NCBI RefSeq assembly: GCF_900108855.1
Contig: NZ_FNXY01000003.1
Span: forward strand, 248,001 to 312,000
Direction: 5' to 3'
Source of the DNA: Dyadobacter koreensis
GTDB taxonomy: Bacteria; Bacteroidota; Bacteroidia; Cytophagales; Spirosomataceae
DNA: 64,000 nt
Position 1 is the stretch's first letter. The number at the start of each line of letters is the position of its first letter. The notes under the pieces were generated by a model. The model did no database searches. It had not been told where the DNA came from and saw nothing but the letters and a program-made list of their open reading frames with translations. Shown piece by piece: positions 16,922 through 24,341 of this stretch. Both the position numbers and the translations under genes were made by a program.

Positions 16922-18418
16922 TTAGATCATGGATGGAAGTGCTTCCAGTTTTTTGTAGCATTCCATAGAAATACGGTTGAGCAGTTTAAAGAAACGCTTG
17001 TCCTGATCGGGGATACTTTTCTTCAATTCGTCTTCCAGTTTTCCAAGTTCAGTTTTCAGAAACGCTTCTGAAATTCCCGGCTTGGTTACGATCCCTAAAA
17101 CTTTTTTAACTTCAATCGGTTTTTCCCTTACCAAAGCATTCAGATCCTGCGTCAGGTTGAAAGGCTGAAAAGTCCGTTCATTTCCGGACATTTCTACCAG
17201 CCAGTTTTTGTAATGGATGGAAAGGAAAGCCGTGAGATTTTGATAAAATGCATTGTTTGGAATTTTATCGCCCAAATCTAATTCCTTGAAAAAAGCCTCG
17301 TTGCGCATATCGGGAATTGTTTCCAGATAAACTTTCATCGCGTACGTCAGAAGCGTGAGCGGCTCCATCACCGTTTTTGCTGTATTCGGATAAAAATGCC
17401 TGATGTCAATAACCTGATCTTCTTTTTTTATTCCAAAATCAAAATACTGCGTCTGACCTTTTGAAGCAAAATTACCATCCGGTTTATTAACGAAATCAAT
17501 GATCGCGGTGGCTCCAATTAATTCTATTAAATGCGCACTGTTTTTTTGTTCGATTCCGCCTTGTTTGTTTTCGTATTGTTTCAATGGTCGATCCCACAGC
17601 TGGTAGAAACAGTTGATCTTACCGTTCAAATATTTGAGATAATAAGAAAGTGCAGCCTCGGTTTTGGAATTAAACATATCCGAGTTGATCGCACTTTTGC
17701 TATCGTCCGTCACATTGAAATAAGGCATCACCGTAAGCGCCCCGTATTTATTGCCACGCAGTTTTTCTTCCTGTTGCAGCAGTTTCACCAATTGCGGAAA
17801 TCCGGAAGAACCCGTTCCGCCGAAAATAGAACTCACGATGAAGATCCGGTCATTTTCACCGATACTTTTCAATACAAATTTAAATTCCTTCGTATTGGAA
17901 AGATTATTAAAAACAACAGAACCGATGTTTGGATTCCCTTTAAAACCCTGGTTTAATTTCAGGTTCAGTTCCGTATTCGGATCATCGTGGCTTGAATTAT
18001 CATAAAGCGCTTCCAGCAAATCCATATTGATATCGCCAACGAGCTCGCCCCTTGGATCAAGATATTCGATGAACGATTTTTCAAGATTTTCAAATTGCAG
18101 CTGAAAAGAATCATCCAGCCCTTCTGAATAATCATTTTCATTAGTAATCGAACTCAGCGTATTCAGGTTCGCATTGAAGAAACCATCTCGAATTTCTTCG
18201 GTATTGCTGTAACCGTGAGAGCGGATATATTTATAGGTTTTCAGCGCCGCCAACGCCCGGCTCGTATCGGCATTATCAGCATCCACATCGATGATGATGG
18301 GGATTATTTTATTGGTATCATTAAGTTTTGTACCAGCCGCAAGCAGCATTGTCAGCGATCGGACAATCCTGGCCCCTGTTCCACCAATTCCAAAAACAAA
18401 CGTATTTCTTGTAGGCAT
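16922..18418 (-). CDS. Tubulin/FtsZ-like GTPase family protein
   Basis: 498 aa. It begins with a nucleotide-binding glycine loop (FVFGIGGTGARIV, residues 7-19), then a strand IIPIIIDVDADN (39-49), as at the FtsZ/tubulin T2-T3 position. The tubulin signature FGGTGSSG is at about 199-206, and an Asn-containing helix (SAINSDMFNSKTEAAL) could contact guanine. This combination identifies the tubulin-like superfamily; it is not canonical FtsZ, which has a longer GGGTGTG loop context and a C-terminal tail. Tubulin-like families outside FtsZ have been proposed in the literature to act in membrane remodelling with VWA proteins. It lies 21 bases after the small membrane protein gene in the operon. Confidence 0.85.
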   Translation of the reverse strand: MPTRNTFVFGIGGTGARIVRSLTMLLAAGTKLNDTNKIIPIIIDVDADNADTSRALAALKTYKYIRSHGYSNTEEIRDGFFNANLNTLSSITNENDYSEGLDDSFQLQFENLEKSFIEYLDPRGELVGDINMDLLEALYDNSSHDDPNTELNLKLNQGFKGNPNIGSVVFNNLSNTKEFKFVLKSIGENDRIFIVSSIFGGTGSSGFPQLVKLLQQEEKLRGNKYGALTVMPYFNVTDDSKSAINSDMFNSKTEAALSYYLKYLNGKINCFYQLWDRPLKQYENKQGGIEQKNSAHLIELIGATAIIDFVNKPDGNFASKGQTQYFDFGIKKEDQVIDIRHFYPNTAKTVMEPLTLLTYAMKVYLETIPDMRNEAFFKELDLGDKIPNNAFYQNLTAFLSIHYKNWLVEMSGNERTFQPFNLTQDLNALVREKPIEVKKVLGIVTKPGISEAFLKTELGKLEDELKKSIPDQDKRFFKLLNRISMECYKKLEALPSMI

Positions 18419-18439
18419 AATCTGTGCTGTATCGACGGG

Positions 18440-18811
18440 TTAAAAGGGAGTGCGCTTGGCGAAAATCGAAAATCTTTTCAACAAGATTGAAAACAGGATG
18501 TAGTAAATAAACGCGTAGAGCGTGTTGACCATTGCAAAAGTATAGAAGAAAGAATTCTCCTCTTCTTCCGTAACTGTCTGCGCGTGATTATAGGCGAAGC
18601 CAAAAGCGATGATCAGCAAAATGATCATTGTGATGACCCAGTGAATGGTTTTGTCCCAGATTGGCTTACTCCTGCCCAAAACAATATAAAATACAAGCGT
18701 GAAAACAAAGGCAAAAACCAGCGTAAACAAACCCACAAATGGGTAAATATCAGAGGCAAAAATGGGATCCGGATTTTGTCCGCAAAGCAGCTCATAAAGA
18801 AATTCAAACAT
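18440..18811 (-). CDS. Small membrane protein (tubulin/actin operon)
   Basis: 123 aa with three predicted transmembrane helices (about 23-46, 57-75 and 90-112), a short acidic loop between the last two (TVTEEEENS) and a basic end (LKRFSIFAKRTPF). The N-terminus has a single Cys (LLCGQNPDP). No family recognised. It begins five bases after the lipoprotein gene and ends 21 bases before the tubulin-like gene, so it probably anchors or couples these two (inference). Confidence 0.75.
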   Translation of the reverse strand: MFEFLYELLCGQNPDPIFASDIYPFVGLFTLVFAFVFTLVFYIVLGRSKPIWDKTIHWVITMIILLIIAFGFAYNHAQTVTEEEENSFFYTFAMVNTLYAFIYYILFSILLKRFSIFAKRTPF

Positions 18812-18816
18812 GGAAG

Positions 18817-20076
18817 CTATTTTTTTACAGGTATTGAAATGTGAATAAAGTTGTCATTCGAATTTTCGTAAGCCTCACGCACGCCGTCGATCAGATGTTC
18901 AAAAGCGAAGGTTTTTCCGGGAATCGAATCTATATTTCTGTCATCCATCGTCGACATGGCTTTGTATCCATTGTCATAAACCAGCGGAAGTTTGAGATCG
19001 ATATTTCCCTTGTCTTTGTAGATATCCGAAACTTCTATCACAATGACGTGGGTATTATCTTCCAGATATTCCTTCTCTCTCGGCTTCAATTTAGACTTGT
19101 CAAGATCCTTTGTGAATAGAATATTTTTGATCTTAAATTCCAGATTTTCAGATGAAGTTTTCAGATGTTGAGTCAAATAATCCGGCGCACTGATCGAATT
19201 TGGCAGCGCAGACAAATCTATGGCAATAGCAAATGTGGAAGGTTTCTTTTTGCTTGCTTCCAGATCAGAAATGCTTTTATCCTCGGCTTTCCAGTTTCCG
19301 ACTCTTTCGTAGGTATAGAAAGTTTCAAAATCATCAATGGTTTTGTCAAATAATCCAAAGTTAAGATCCAGCACAGGTTTGAAATTGTTTAGCTCAGCCA
19401 GATTTTTGTTGAATTTGCCGACAAGTTCTTTGTTACCGATAACCCATAAATAATAAGGTCTCTCCTGCCCGTCCAGCTTCAATTTTGCATTCTGATAGGT
19501 GTAATAATTACCATAAAACGCAGAATTGAACCCGTACAATGAAGCCGAAATGTTATCTCTTTTTAATTTCAAAAAAGTAGATTTCACCAACGCCTTCAGT
19601 TCTCCCTGAGCTTTTTGCTTATTAATTTCAGAATTCGTTTTGATGACATTATCCGGATAAGATAAAATGCAGTCAGAAACAAAAAGAGAAATATCATTCG
19701 AATCTGTTTTACTGGCAATCATTTCCAGGATTTTGTGCATCTCAGAGCTTTTCTCGCCTGCAACTTTTGTTGTAGAAATCTCGCGGATAAAATCTTTTGT
19801 GGAGCCTTTGTATGGCGTTAATGAATCTGCTACATAATAAATTTTCAGAGGTTCTTTTCCAAAAGATTCCTTTCCTTCGATATCAACCAGAAGATTTGGA
19901 ATGTCTTTCACAAATTGCGTAGAGCCGCTGAAATAACCAGCCATACTGGCTGAGGTTTCCATAAAAAAGTTAATCTTGCCAACTTCCTTAACAGGTTCTT
20001 TTTCTTCCTTGTGCTCTTTTTTCGTGCAACTGACAACCACGATTAACAAAGCAAGCAAATAAAAATATTTCTTCAT
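18817..20076 (-). CDS. VWA-like lipoprotein, first gene of the tubulin/actin operon
   Basis: 419 aa with a lipoprotein signal (LIVVVSC, Cys17) followed by a charged linker (TKKEHKEEKEPVKE). The domain opens with INFFMETSASM, where E40-T-S-A-S44 sits where VWA domains carry the MIDAS D-x-S-x-S; the first Asp is replaced by Glu. Further on, ISLFVSDCIL (~129-138) provides a second acidic position after a hydrophobic strand, as in VWA folds. The rest is alternating strands and helices. A lipid-anchored metal-binding adhesion or scaffold domain on the outside of the inner membrane or in the outer membrane is inferred. It is the promoter-proximal cistron, with about 445 bases of non-coding DNA upstream. 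Confidence 0.75.
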   Translation of the reverse strand: MKKYFYLLALLIVVVSCTKKEHKEEKEPVKEVGKINFFMETSASMAGYFSGSTQFVKDIPNLLVDIEGKESFGKEPLKIYYVADSLTPYKGSTKDFIREISTTKVAGEKSSEMHKILEMIASKTDSNDISLFVSDCILSYPDNVIKTNSEINKQKAQGELKALVKSTFLKLKRDNISASLYGFNSAFYGNYYTYQNAKLKLDGQERPYYLWVIGNKELVGKFNKNLAELNNFKPVLDLNFGLFDKTIDDFETFYTYERVGNWKAEDKSISDLEASKKKPSTFAIAIDLSALPNSISAPDYLTQHLKTSSENLEFKIKNILFTKDLDKSKLKPREKEYLEDNTHVIVIEVSDIYKDKGNIDLKLPLVYDNGYKAMSTMDDRNIDSIPGKTFAFEHLIDGVREAYENSNDNFIHISIPVKK

Positions 20077-20522
20077 CGATTATAATATTATATTGAGGCT
20101 AATTGATCACCAATATAGAGATATTTGTTGGTTGCTGACGACATTTATTCCTCAGAATACCCTTCCAGGCAAATAAACAGACTTTCCACAACAAATTTTC
20201 AGAATTAGTACGAACGGAAGTGCGGATTATTTTAGCTGGTCGCGAAGACATTTCCAGGCTTTTACACAAGTGACCTTACTGACACGGTTTTATAGTGATG
20301 TGGCTGACCTCGATGAGACAAAAATGGCTCGAACCTGATGTTTCGAACAGTCGGAATTTCTGAAAAACATATGGAGGGACTGATATCTAGCCTCCTTTAT
20401 ATAATGTCACAGACGGATTAGCTTCATTGTGGCACTTCCGGTTCGCTAAGCTGACGAGGGCTGACCTTGCTGATTTGAAAAATACGATGTAACAGTAATT
20501 GTACTGTCAGTATCGTTCACAA
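20077..20522. other. Non-coding stretch upstream of the tubulin/actin operon
   Basis: 446 bases with no ORF I can support. The part next to the operon (20077-20120) is very AT-rich and should carry its promoter, although no clean TTTG/TAnnTTTG pair is visible. The remainder has higher GC and reads like decayed coding sequence with many stops in all frames. It lies between the operon and the truncated hybrid regulator, so it may be debris of the same rearrangement. Confidence 0.5.
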
Positions 20523-21833
20523 TTATAATCCGGGACTTGTGGCAGGTTTTTTGATCTCATTGGGTGTCTTTCCAAACACTTTTCTGAATTCTTTGCTGAA
20601 ATATTTACTATCCTCAAAACCTGTCATCATGGCAACTTCATTTGCCTGATAAACGCCCGATTCCAGAAGTTTTAGAGCTTCGTTAAAACGAATAGATTTT
20701 ACGAAATCATTTACCGTCATGCCGGTAAGGGATTTCATCTTTCTATATAACACTGAAACGCTCATACCCATTTGCATGGCCAGTTCATTTACACCAAAAC
20801 CAGGATCTGACAGATTTTCAAGAACCTGGTCTCTGAGTTTTGCAATAAAAACATCATTTACATTTTTGGCAATGCTTTCGGCTGCATAATTATTCGTTAA
20901 AACGGACTGACGATATCTTTGTTTTTCCTGATCTCTCAGCCGGATCAGATTACCAACCTTTAACTCGAGAATTCTAGGATCAAAGGGCTTGATCAGGTAG
21001 TCATCTGCTCCCGTTGAAAGCCCCTCGATAATTTGGTAGTTTTGTGTTCTGGCTGTCAGCAGCACGACCGGAATATGCGACGTAACAATGTTGTTTTTCA
21101 GTTGTCTGCAAACTTCTAAACCATCCAACTCAGGCATCATCACGTCAGACAAGATGAGGTCCGGAACATATTCATAGGCCATTTCTATTCCTTTGAGACC
21201 ATTTTCAGCTTCCAGCGTCATATACTCCCCTTCAAAGAGCTCCCTGATAAAAACTCTTAACTGGTCATTATCTTCGATAATCAGGATTGTTTTAGCCCGT
21301 TTTGTCTGAGAAACAGTGCTAGCTTCCGGAGTGACAACTGTCTCCGCCATCATTTTATCAAAAGTATCTCCGCCATTCGCAGCAATCTGATCCTGGGAAA
21401 AGTGACTGTTTTCACGCAGCAACCGGACGGTTAGTTTCGTTCCGCCCGGTGATGAATCCGTGGCCAGACGGCTCTCGGCGGTCAGGTAACCACGATGCTC
21501 TTCAACAATACTTTTGGACAACGCCAGCCCGATGCCGTAGCCGGGCTTTTCAGAATCTGCCTGATAATAATAGGTAAACAGTTTCCGCAAGTGATCATCA
21601 GATATACCTTTGCCATTGTCGACCACAGAAATGATCACTTCGTTCGAAATTTCTATAATTGATATTGTAACCTTGCCGCCCTCGGGTGTGAATTTGTAGG
21701 CGTTACTTAGCAGATTATAAAATACCTTCTGTATCTGAGCTATATCAAACCATAACATTACCGGCGTTTCCGGACTAACGAAGGTTGTTTCAATATCTTT
21801 CTCGCTGGCCATATGCTCAAATGATGCGATCAC
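20523..21833 (-). CDS. 5'-truncated hybrid two-component protein (HATPase-receiver-AraC), probable remnant
   Basis: 436 aa from a GTG start. Present: the N-box IQKVFYNLLSNAYKF, G boxes VVDNGKGISDD and GYGIGLAL (residues ~35-135), a receiver domain (TILIIEDND, phosphoacceptor D230 in LILSDVMMPELDG, LLTAR, LIKPFD) and an AraC-type helix-turn-helix (~330-425). Missing: the signal peptide, Reg_prop propeller, Y_Y_Y domain, membrane helix and the HisKA H-box that hybrid two-component systems carry, which are normally about 1300 aa in all. In-frame homologous-looking codons continue upstream of the GTG for about 50 bases before a TGA at 21888-21890, so the gene was cut rather than restarted. Without the phosphorylated His it cannot act as a sensor. 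Confidence 0.8.
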   Translation of the reverse strand: MIASFEHMASEKDIETTFVSPETPVMLWFDIAQIQKVFYNLLSNAYKFTPEGGKVTISIIEISNEVIISVVDNGKGISDDHLRKLFTYYYQADSEKPGYGIGLALSKSIVEEHRGYLTAESRLATDSSPGGTKLTVRLLRENSHFSQDQIAANGGDTFDKMMAETVVTPEASTVSQTKRAKTILIIEDNDQLRVFIRELFEGEYMTLEAENGLKGIEMAYEYVPDLILSDVMMPELDGLEVCRQLKNNIVTSHIPVVLLTARTQNYQIIEGLSTGADDYLIKPFDPRILELKVGNLIRLRDQEKQRYRQSVLTNNYAAESIAKNVNDVFIAKLRDQVLENLSDPGFGVNELAMQMGMSVSVLYRKMKSLTGMTVNDFVKSIRFNEALKLLESGVYQANEVAMMTGFEDSKYFSKEFRKVFGKTPNEIKKPATSPGL

Positions 21834-21852
21834 GGTTTTAATTACCCGAAAT

Positions 21853-22401
21853 TTATTGTAAAGATGTAATGGGAGTATTTTCAGACTTCATTCCGTGACA
21901 AGAAATTTCATCGAATGTGCGGGTGGGAAACCTTAAAACATCCGGATACTCACCACGGAAGTCCAGAGGCGAAGGATACATGACAATCCTGAAACTTTTC
22001 AGATCTTTGATATATTTTTCAATCGTGTATTGCGAAACAACTTTCTTTTTGGCGTTAAGGTAGGATTCCATCGCAGATTTAACCGAACTCCTTTTGTCTG
22101 ATCCAATATTTTGGGCTGTAATTTCATCAACAAATCGACCTTCCGTTAGTGTATCGTCAATAATTGCAATAAATTCTTAGGCTTGTTCGTAACGCTCTTT
22201 TTCGGTTGGCTGGCTGAATCGTGATCTTTTAAGTACAAGTGCACCTTTTAGCTCTGACCTTACGTAATAATCAACCCACCACGTTTTTGATAAATCTCCT
22301 TTATAATCTGATAAAACTGCTTCCCTGAAAGGATAATTTCCCTTATCAGTACTTATAGCAATTCCCTGGCTTTCGATAATGTTGTGGCACAAAACTGGCA
22401 C
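21853..22401 (-). pseudogene. Broken N-terminal fragment of a tyrosine recombinase (integrase)
   Basis: One reading frame runs from 22401 to 21853, interrupted by a single in-frame TAA at 22177-22179. The first part (TWWVDYYVRSELKGALVLKR, then PTEKERYEQA) resembles the arm-binding N-terminus of Bacteroidota integrases. Beyond the stop the frame continues EFIAIIDDTLTEGRF, as that family does, then a core-binding-like helix pattern (SAMESYLNAKKKVVSQYTIE and KYIKDLKSFR). The catalytic R-H-R-Y domain is absent; the last ~40 codons are unlike an integrase. It lies about 60 bases beyond the 3' end of the tmRNA gene, a common integrase target. The family assignment is by eye. Confidence 0.5.
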
Positions 22402-22420
22402 AGAGGTACTTTTCGGTCAC

Positions 22421-22462
22421 TAAAAAACCCGTAACTATCTGGCTTAAAGATATTTACGGGTT
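22421..22462 (-). terminator. Terminator of the tmRNA gene
   Basis: The inverted repeat AACCCGTAA / TTACGGGTT (outer arms 22426-22434 and 22454-22462) is followed on the minus strand by TTTTTTA. It begins two bases after the mature tmRNA 3' end. Confidence 0.8.
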
Positions 22463-22463
22463 G

Positions 22464-22500
22464 TGGAGACGGAGGGATTCGAACCCTCGTCCAGAACAGG
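22464..22500 (-). other. Putative integrase attachment site in the tmRNA 3' end
   Basis: The T-arm and acceptor part of tmRNA is a frequent attB for tyrosine recombinases, and an integrase fragment lies 60 bases beyond it. The tmRNA end is intact, as expected when an element restores the 3' end on insertion. No duplicate was located. Confidence 0.3.
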
Positions 22501-22833
22501 GAAACCCTGCGCCTTCTACATGCTTATCCGCGATTAAATTTTCGAGCCAGACAAGGTTCACGGCGGACCCGCGTCTTGGCCTTAGATACTAGGGTCTCGT
22601 TGGATTTCCGTACCACTATTCCAACCAGCACTGATTTGCGACACCCCGGAGCCCAACCATCAGTGCGTAGGTTGGAGGGATGATGGCATTTGCTAAATCC
22701 TCCGGATTAGGCAGCCATGGCGTAAGTATTTTCGCCAGTTATTGTTTGAAAGGTATTATTTACGGGAGGTACCCCCAGCTCCCGACATGCTTACACACAG
22801 AACTCCAACCCGCTGTCAATTCCAGTCGCCCCC
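22464..22833 (-). ncRNA. ssrA: Transfer-messenger RNA (tmRNA)
   Basis: The 5' end GGGGGCGAC and 3' end CCGTCTCC-A pair as a seven-base acceptor stem with two G-U pairs. A T-arm GAGGGTTCGAATCCCTC closes the tRNA-like domain, and the 5' part has the conserved GGAATTGACAG. The tag reading frame (22707-22736) encodes GENTYAMAA followed by TAA, close to other Bacteroidota tags. Length is about 370 bases; CCA is not encoded. The RNA rescues stalled ribosomes with SmpB. Its 3' end is flanked by an integrase remnant. Confidence 0.95.
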
Positions 22834-23101
22834 AGTGCGGCGCAGAAATTTCCGGTGACTAATCACACGGTTGGCTGCGGGTAAATTACAAGAATGAAGT
22901 TCGAATAGTTCATTATTTTTTTAAAATAGTAGCATAAGTCTTGTGATGTCGACATATGCGGATATTAACAAACTCAAAATCAGCCCTATCCATTATTCTT
23001 GAAATTCACTTTTTTATTCATAAAAAGAACAGATTTTAAGTTCAGCCACAGCTTGCATTCTTTTTCCTTATATAGTAGCTTTCCCTCTTAATTGCCTTAC
23101 T

Positions 23102-24334
23102 ATGAAAATTTGTTTCGCTACTCTGCCCCTTTATTTATTATTGACCTGTTTCACTTCAAAAGTTGTGGGTCAGACGGTTGCGGCAGATTCTTTACAAATA
23201 AGAAAAATCTTCGATCTTTCAGAAGCTGTTCGGAAAGTATATGCTCCCGACAAGCGGACTGCGCTTTTCCAAATTTTAAAAGACAGTACAGGAAACCATT
23301 TTTTCGAAACAACGGAATTTGAAGCGGCTAAAAAATTGGCCGATACGATAGTCAGCCAGGGAATTAAAATTCCGATTCCAATAAAAACACTTCCCGCGAA
23401 AGAACTTGCGGATAAAAAGTTTGGGCTGGTCAATGTTTCTGTAGGCAATGTCAGATCCGATCCGCGTAATGCGGCTGAATTGGCAACACAAGCATTACTT
23501 GGTACTCCTTTGGATATTCTTAAAAAGGAAGGTTACTATTATCTGGTCCGCACACCGGATGGCTACATTTCCTGGCTTGATGCGGGTGCAATTGCTTTCA
23601 AAACAGACTCTGAAATGGAAGCCTGGAAGCTTAGCAACAAGGTAGTTTTCGTTGCAGATTATGGTCATTCTTACGAAAAACCTAATCTTAAATCACAAAG
23701 AATATCGGATTTGGTTATGGGCGATGTGCTGGTTAAGACTGCCAGCCAGAAGGATTTTATTAAAGTAATTTACCCTGATGGAAGGGAAGGCTTTATCCCG
23801 CAAAATCAGGTTAAAAATTTTAATGAATGGACGAAGAAGCCAGCACCAAATTCCGTTCAGGTGATAGAAGTTGCCAAAACGATGATCGGCGTACCCTATT
23901 TATGGGGTGGAACCTCCGTAAAAGGAGTTGATTGCAGTGGCTTTACGAAGACAGCTTTTTTCATGAACGGCGTAGTAATTCCCCGAGATGCATCACAGCA
24001 GGTGCTTGTTGGCGATTCAGTGACTATTCTAAAAAATGGAGTTTTAAATTTGACTGACGCGCTCAAAAACCTAAAACCGGGGGACTTAATATTCTTTGCA
24101 GGCGGGAAAAACAGGCCATCTAATGCGCGTGTCACTCACGTTGCAATGTATCTCGGTAATGGCGAGTTTATCCATTCGGCCGGACAGGTACGAATCAATA
24201 GTATGAAACCCGACGCTCCGAATTATGGTGATTTTGAAACACGAACCGTGGTCGCAGCAAGACGCTATATCGGGAATATCGGTACGGCAGGAATTACGCC
24301 ATTGCTCAAACATCCTGCCTATATGCAAAAATAA
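23102..24334 (+). CDS. NlpC/P60 family cell-wall hydrolase with SH3-like domains
   Basis: 410 aa. A signal peptide (about 1-23, ending VVGQ) exports it to the periplasm. Two SH3-like regions (about 105-165 and 180-240; GLVNVSVGNVRSDPRNAAEL and FVADYGHSYEKPNLKSQRIS) precede the C-terminal NlpC/P60 domain (about 252-400). Catalytic residues are visible: Cys278 in VDCSGF, His346 in VTHVAMYLG and His358 in EFIHSAG; the VPYLWGG signature is intact. Such enzymes cleave the gamma-D-Glu to diaminoacid bond in peptidoglycan peptides. It starts 268 bases from the tmRNA gene on the opposite strand and converges with the TonB-dependent receptor gene. Confidence 0.92.
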   Translation: MKICFATLPLYLLLTCFTSKVVGQTVAADSLQIRKIFDLSEAVRKVYAPDKRTALFQILKDSTGNHFFETTEFEAAKKLADTIVSQGIKIPIPIKTLPAKELADKKFGLVNVSVGNVRSDPRNAAELATQALLGTPLDILKKEGYYYLVRTPDGYISWLDAGAIAFKTDSEMEAWKLSNKVVFVADYGHSYEKPNLKSQRISDLVMGDVLVKTASQKDFIKVIYPDGREGFIPQNQVKNFNEWTKKPAPNSVQVIEVAKTMIGVPYLWGGTSVKGVDCSGFTKTAFFMNGVVIPRDASQQVLVGDSVTILKNGVLNLTDALKNLKPGDLIFFAGGKNRPSNARVTHVAMYLGNGEFIHSAGQVRINSMKPDAPNYGDFETRTVVAARRYIGNIGTAGITPLLKHPAYMQK

Positions 24335-24341
24335 ATCAGTT

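Larger units (their letters stand above)
21850..22462 (-). mobile_element. Remnant of an integrative element at the tmRNA 3' end
   Basis: This region holds the broken integrase fragment between the tmRNA terminator and the cut end of a hybrid two-component gene. An integrase gene next to ssrA, reading in the same direction, is the usual layout of elements that integrate into tmRNA genes. No second copy of the tmRNA 3' end was found in the window, so the other boundary has been lost or lies elsewhere. Confidence 0.4.

Noticed and set aside
16911..16961. Upstream ATG of the actin-like gene
   Set aside because: It would make a 40-base overlap with the tubulin-like gene; the ATG at 16910 fits the operon spacing better.
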